A stretch of DNA of 64,000 nt from NCBI RefSeq assembly GCF_002909445.1, contig NZ_PPXC01000010.1, positions 1-64,000 of the forward strand, in the 5' to 3' direction. The notes below the pieces were generated by a model. That model searched no databases and had not been told where the DNA came from. It saw only the letters and a program-made list of their open reading frames with translations. This document shows, piece after piece, positions 62,747 through 64,000 of this stretch (the first letter of the stretch is position 1; each line of letters begins with the position of its first letter). This DNA comes from Arthrobacter glacialis. GTDB lineage: Bacteria; Actinomycetota; Actinomycetes; Actinomycetales; Micrococcaceae. A program made the translations under genes and the position numbers.

Positions 62747-64000
62747 GTGCAAGAGATTTCTGTTCCGGCCAAGGTCGTCAGCCCGCCCACCATGAATGTC
62801 ACCGATTTCGTGCTGCGTCAGGCGAAGCTGGCCAACAACCCGTCACTTTTCTCCCGTCGCAATGAAGACAATGTGTGGGTCGATGTTTCCGCCAAGGAAT
62901 TCCATGCAGATGTCTGCGCCATCGCCAAGGGCCTGATAGCCGTCGGAGTCAATGTTGGCGACAGGGTGGGCATCATGGCCCGCACCCGCTACGAATGGTC
63001 CCTGGTGGACTTCGCCATCTGGTTTGCCGGTGCCGTTTCCGTGCCGATCTACGAAACCTCCTCCCCGTCCCAGGTGGCATGGAACCTGGGCGACTCCAAC
63101 GCCGTCGCCGTCTTTGCCGAGTCCGGCAAACACGAGAACATCGTTCGGCAGGCCGCTCACAACGAAGGCCTGGATGCCTTGGCCCATGTGTGGCAGCTGG
63201 AGGGCGACGGCCTGGACACTCTGCGCGACGCTGGCAAGGACGTCCCGGATGAGGCACTCGAGGCAGCACGCACCGCCAATGGCTTGGCCGATGTGGCCAC
63301 CATCATTTACACCTCCGGCACCACGGGGCGCCCCAAGGGCTGCATGTTGACGCACTCAAACTTTGTGGAGCTCAGCGAGAATGCCTTGGCTGTTTTGGGG
63401 GCGACCGTGGTGGTCCCGGGTTCGCAAACCATCATGTTCCTTCCGCTGGCCCACGTTTTTGCCCGCTACATCTCCGTGCTGGCTGTCGCAGGCGGTGCCA
63501 AAGTTGGCCACACTCCGGACATCAAGCATCTCCTGGAAGACCTCCAGAGCTTCAAGCCAACCTTCATCCTGGCCGTTCCGCGCGTCTTTGAAAAAGTGTA
63601 CAACTCGGCCACCCTCAAAGCCGAGAGCGAGGGCAAAGGAAAAATCTTCGCGGCGGCCACCAAGACCGCCATTGAGTTCTCCCGCGCAACCCAGGATGGC
63701 AAGGTTGGCTTGGGCCTGAAGCTCAAGCACCTGGTTTTTGACAAGCTGGTGTACGTCAAGTTGCGCAACGCCATGGGCGGCAACGTCCGCCACGCAGTTT
63801 CCGGCGGCGGCCCGTTGGGCGAGCGCCTTGGCCACTTCTTCCAGGGCATCGGACTGCAGATTCTTGAGGGCTACGGGCTCACGGAAACCACCGCCCCCAT
63901 CACTGTCAACCGCCCCGAACACATCCGCATCGGCACAGTCGGCGCCCCTCTGCCCGGCAACGCGGTAAAGATAGCCGACGACGGCGAGATCCTCGCCAAG
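62747..64000 (+). CDS. fadD15: long-chain acyl-CoA synthetase (partial, 5' part)
   Basis: 418 codons are open from GTG at 62747, with AAAGGAG upstream, to the window edge. It activates fatty acids via acyl-AMP to acyl-CoA. The AMP-binding signature is TIIYTSGTTGRPKGCMLTH (about 185-203), with MFLPLAHVFARYISV and GYGLTETTAPITVNRPEH further on. The N-terminal DFVLRQAKLANNPSLFSRR fits the FadD15/AAE group of actinobacteria. The C-terminal lid domain lies beyond the window. M. tuberculosis fadD15 (Rv2187) occupies the equivalent place near pknL and aroG. A TTAC/GTAA dyad upstream may control it. Confidence 0.95.
   Translation, partial: MQEISVPAKVVSPPTMNVTDFVLRQAKLANNPSLFSRRNEDNVWVDVSAKEFHADVCAIAKGLIAVGVNVGDRVGIMARTRYEWSLVDFAIWFAGAVSVPIYETSSPSQVAWNLGDSNAVAVFAESGKHENIVRQAAHNEGLDALAHVWQLEGDGLDTLRDAGKDVPDEALEAARTANGLADVATIIYTSGTTGRPKGCMLTHSNFVELSENALAVLGATVVVPGSQTIMFLPLAHVFARYISVLAVAGGAKVGHTPDIKHLLEDLQSFKPTFILAVPRVFEKVYNSATLKAESEGKGKIFAAATKTAIEFSRATQDGKVGLGLKLKHLVFDKLVYVKLRNAMGGNVRHAVSGGGPLGERLGHFFQGIGLQILEGYGLTETTAPITVNRPEHIRIGTVGAPLPGNAVKIADDGEILAK

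Overview
The window is a contiguous piece of a high-GC actinobacterial chromosome, most likely Arthrobacter in the broad sense (Micrococcaceae). Three things point there: actinobacterial gene neighbourhoods (lipA-DUF4191-RDD-glnA1, glnE-glnA2-panB, the dcw cell-division cluster running into sepF-yggT-divIVA, and idsA-Rv2175c-pknL-aroG), frequent GTG starts, and many -10 boxes placed directly before start codons. I saw no tRNA, rRNA, CRISPR array, transposase or prophage gene.

Layout. 1-3126: the 3' end of probable lipA, a DUF4191 membrane protein, an RDD protein and glnA1 with a four-box GlnR-type operator. 3377-12218: an accessory block between glnA1 and glnE, holding a small HTH protein with a twin operator, a GNAT acetyltransferase, glutaminase, a glutamine-type ABC importer (ATPase plus fused binding protein/permease), a sulfatase, and a surface glycan pair (LSETG-anchored carbohydrate-module protein plus a Tat-exported GH109-type protein). 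12741-23358: glnE, glnA2, panB, a small SPOR-like protein, map, ppgK, nrdR, hisD and a membrane protein. 23389-28581: dnaE, an RluA-type pseudouridine synthase and lspA. 28727-48897: divIVA, yggT, sepF, yggS, pgeF, ftsZ and the dcw operon (ftsQ, murC, murG, ftsW, murD, mraY, murF, murE, ftsI, ftsL-like, rsmH, mraZ), all on the minus strand and mostly overlapping by 1-8 bp. 49419-64000: DUF3040, dinB, a lipoprotein, polyprenyl synthetase, a Rv2175c-like regulator, a LysM/transglycosylase, a PASTA kinase (pknL), aroG, plsC, an alpha/beta hydrolase, a membrane protein, a ROK glucokinase and the 5' part of an acyl-CoA synthetase.

How the genes work together. Nitrogen: GlnR site, GlnA1, GlnA2, their adenylyltransferase GlnE, and a glutamine importer beside a glutaminase. 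Cell wall and division: most of the peptidoglycan precursor pathway, the divisome core, polar growth factor DivIVA, LspA, and a LysM hydrolase beside a PASTA kinase.

The most notable non-coding patterns are (i) long near-perfect palindromes at six of eight convergent gene junctions, one of them present in two nearly identical copies 44 kb apart; (ii) a TANNNT-N6/7-RTG leaderless promoter layout before at least eight genes; (iii) a three-repeat MraZ-type operator before mraZ; and (iv) perfect dyads before ftsZ, the small HTH gene and the acyl-CoA synthetase.
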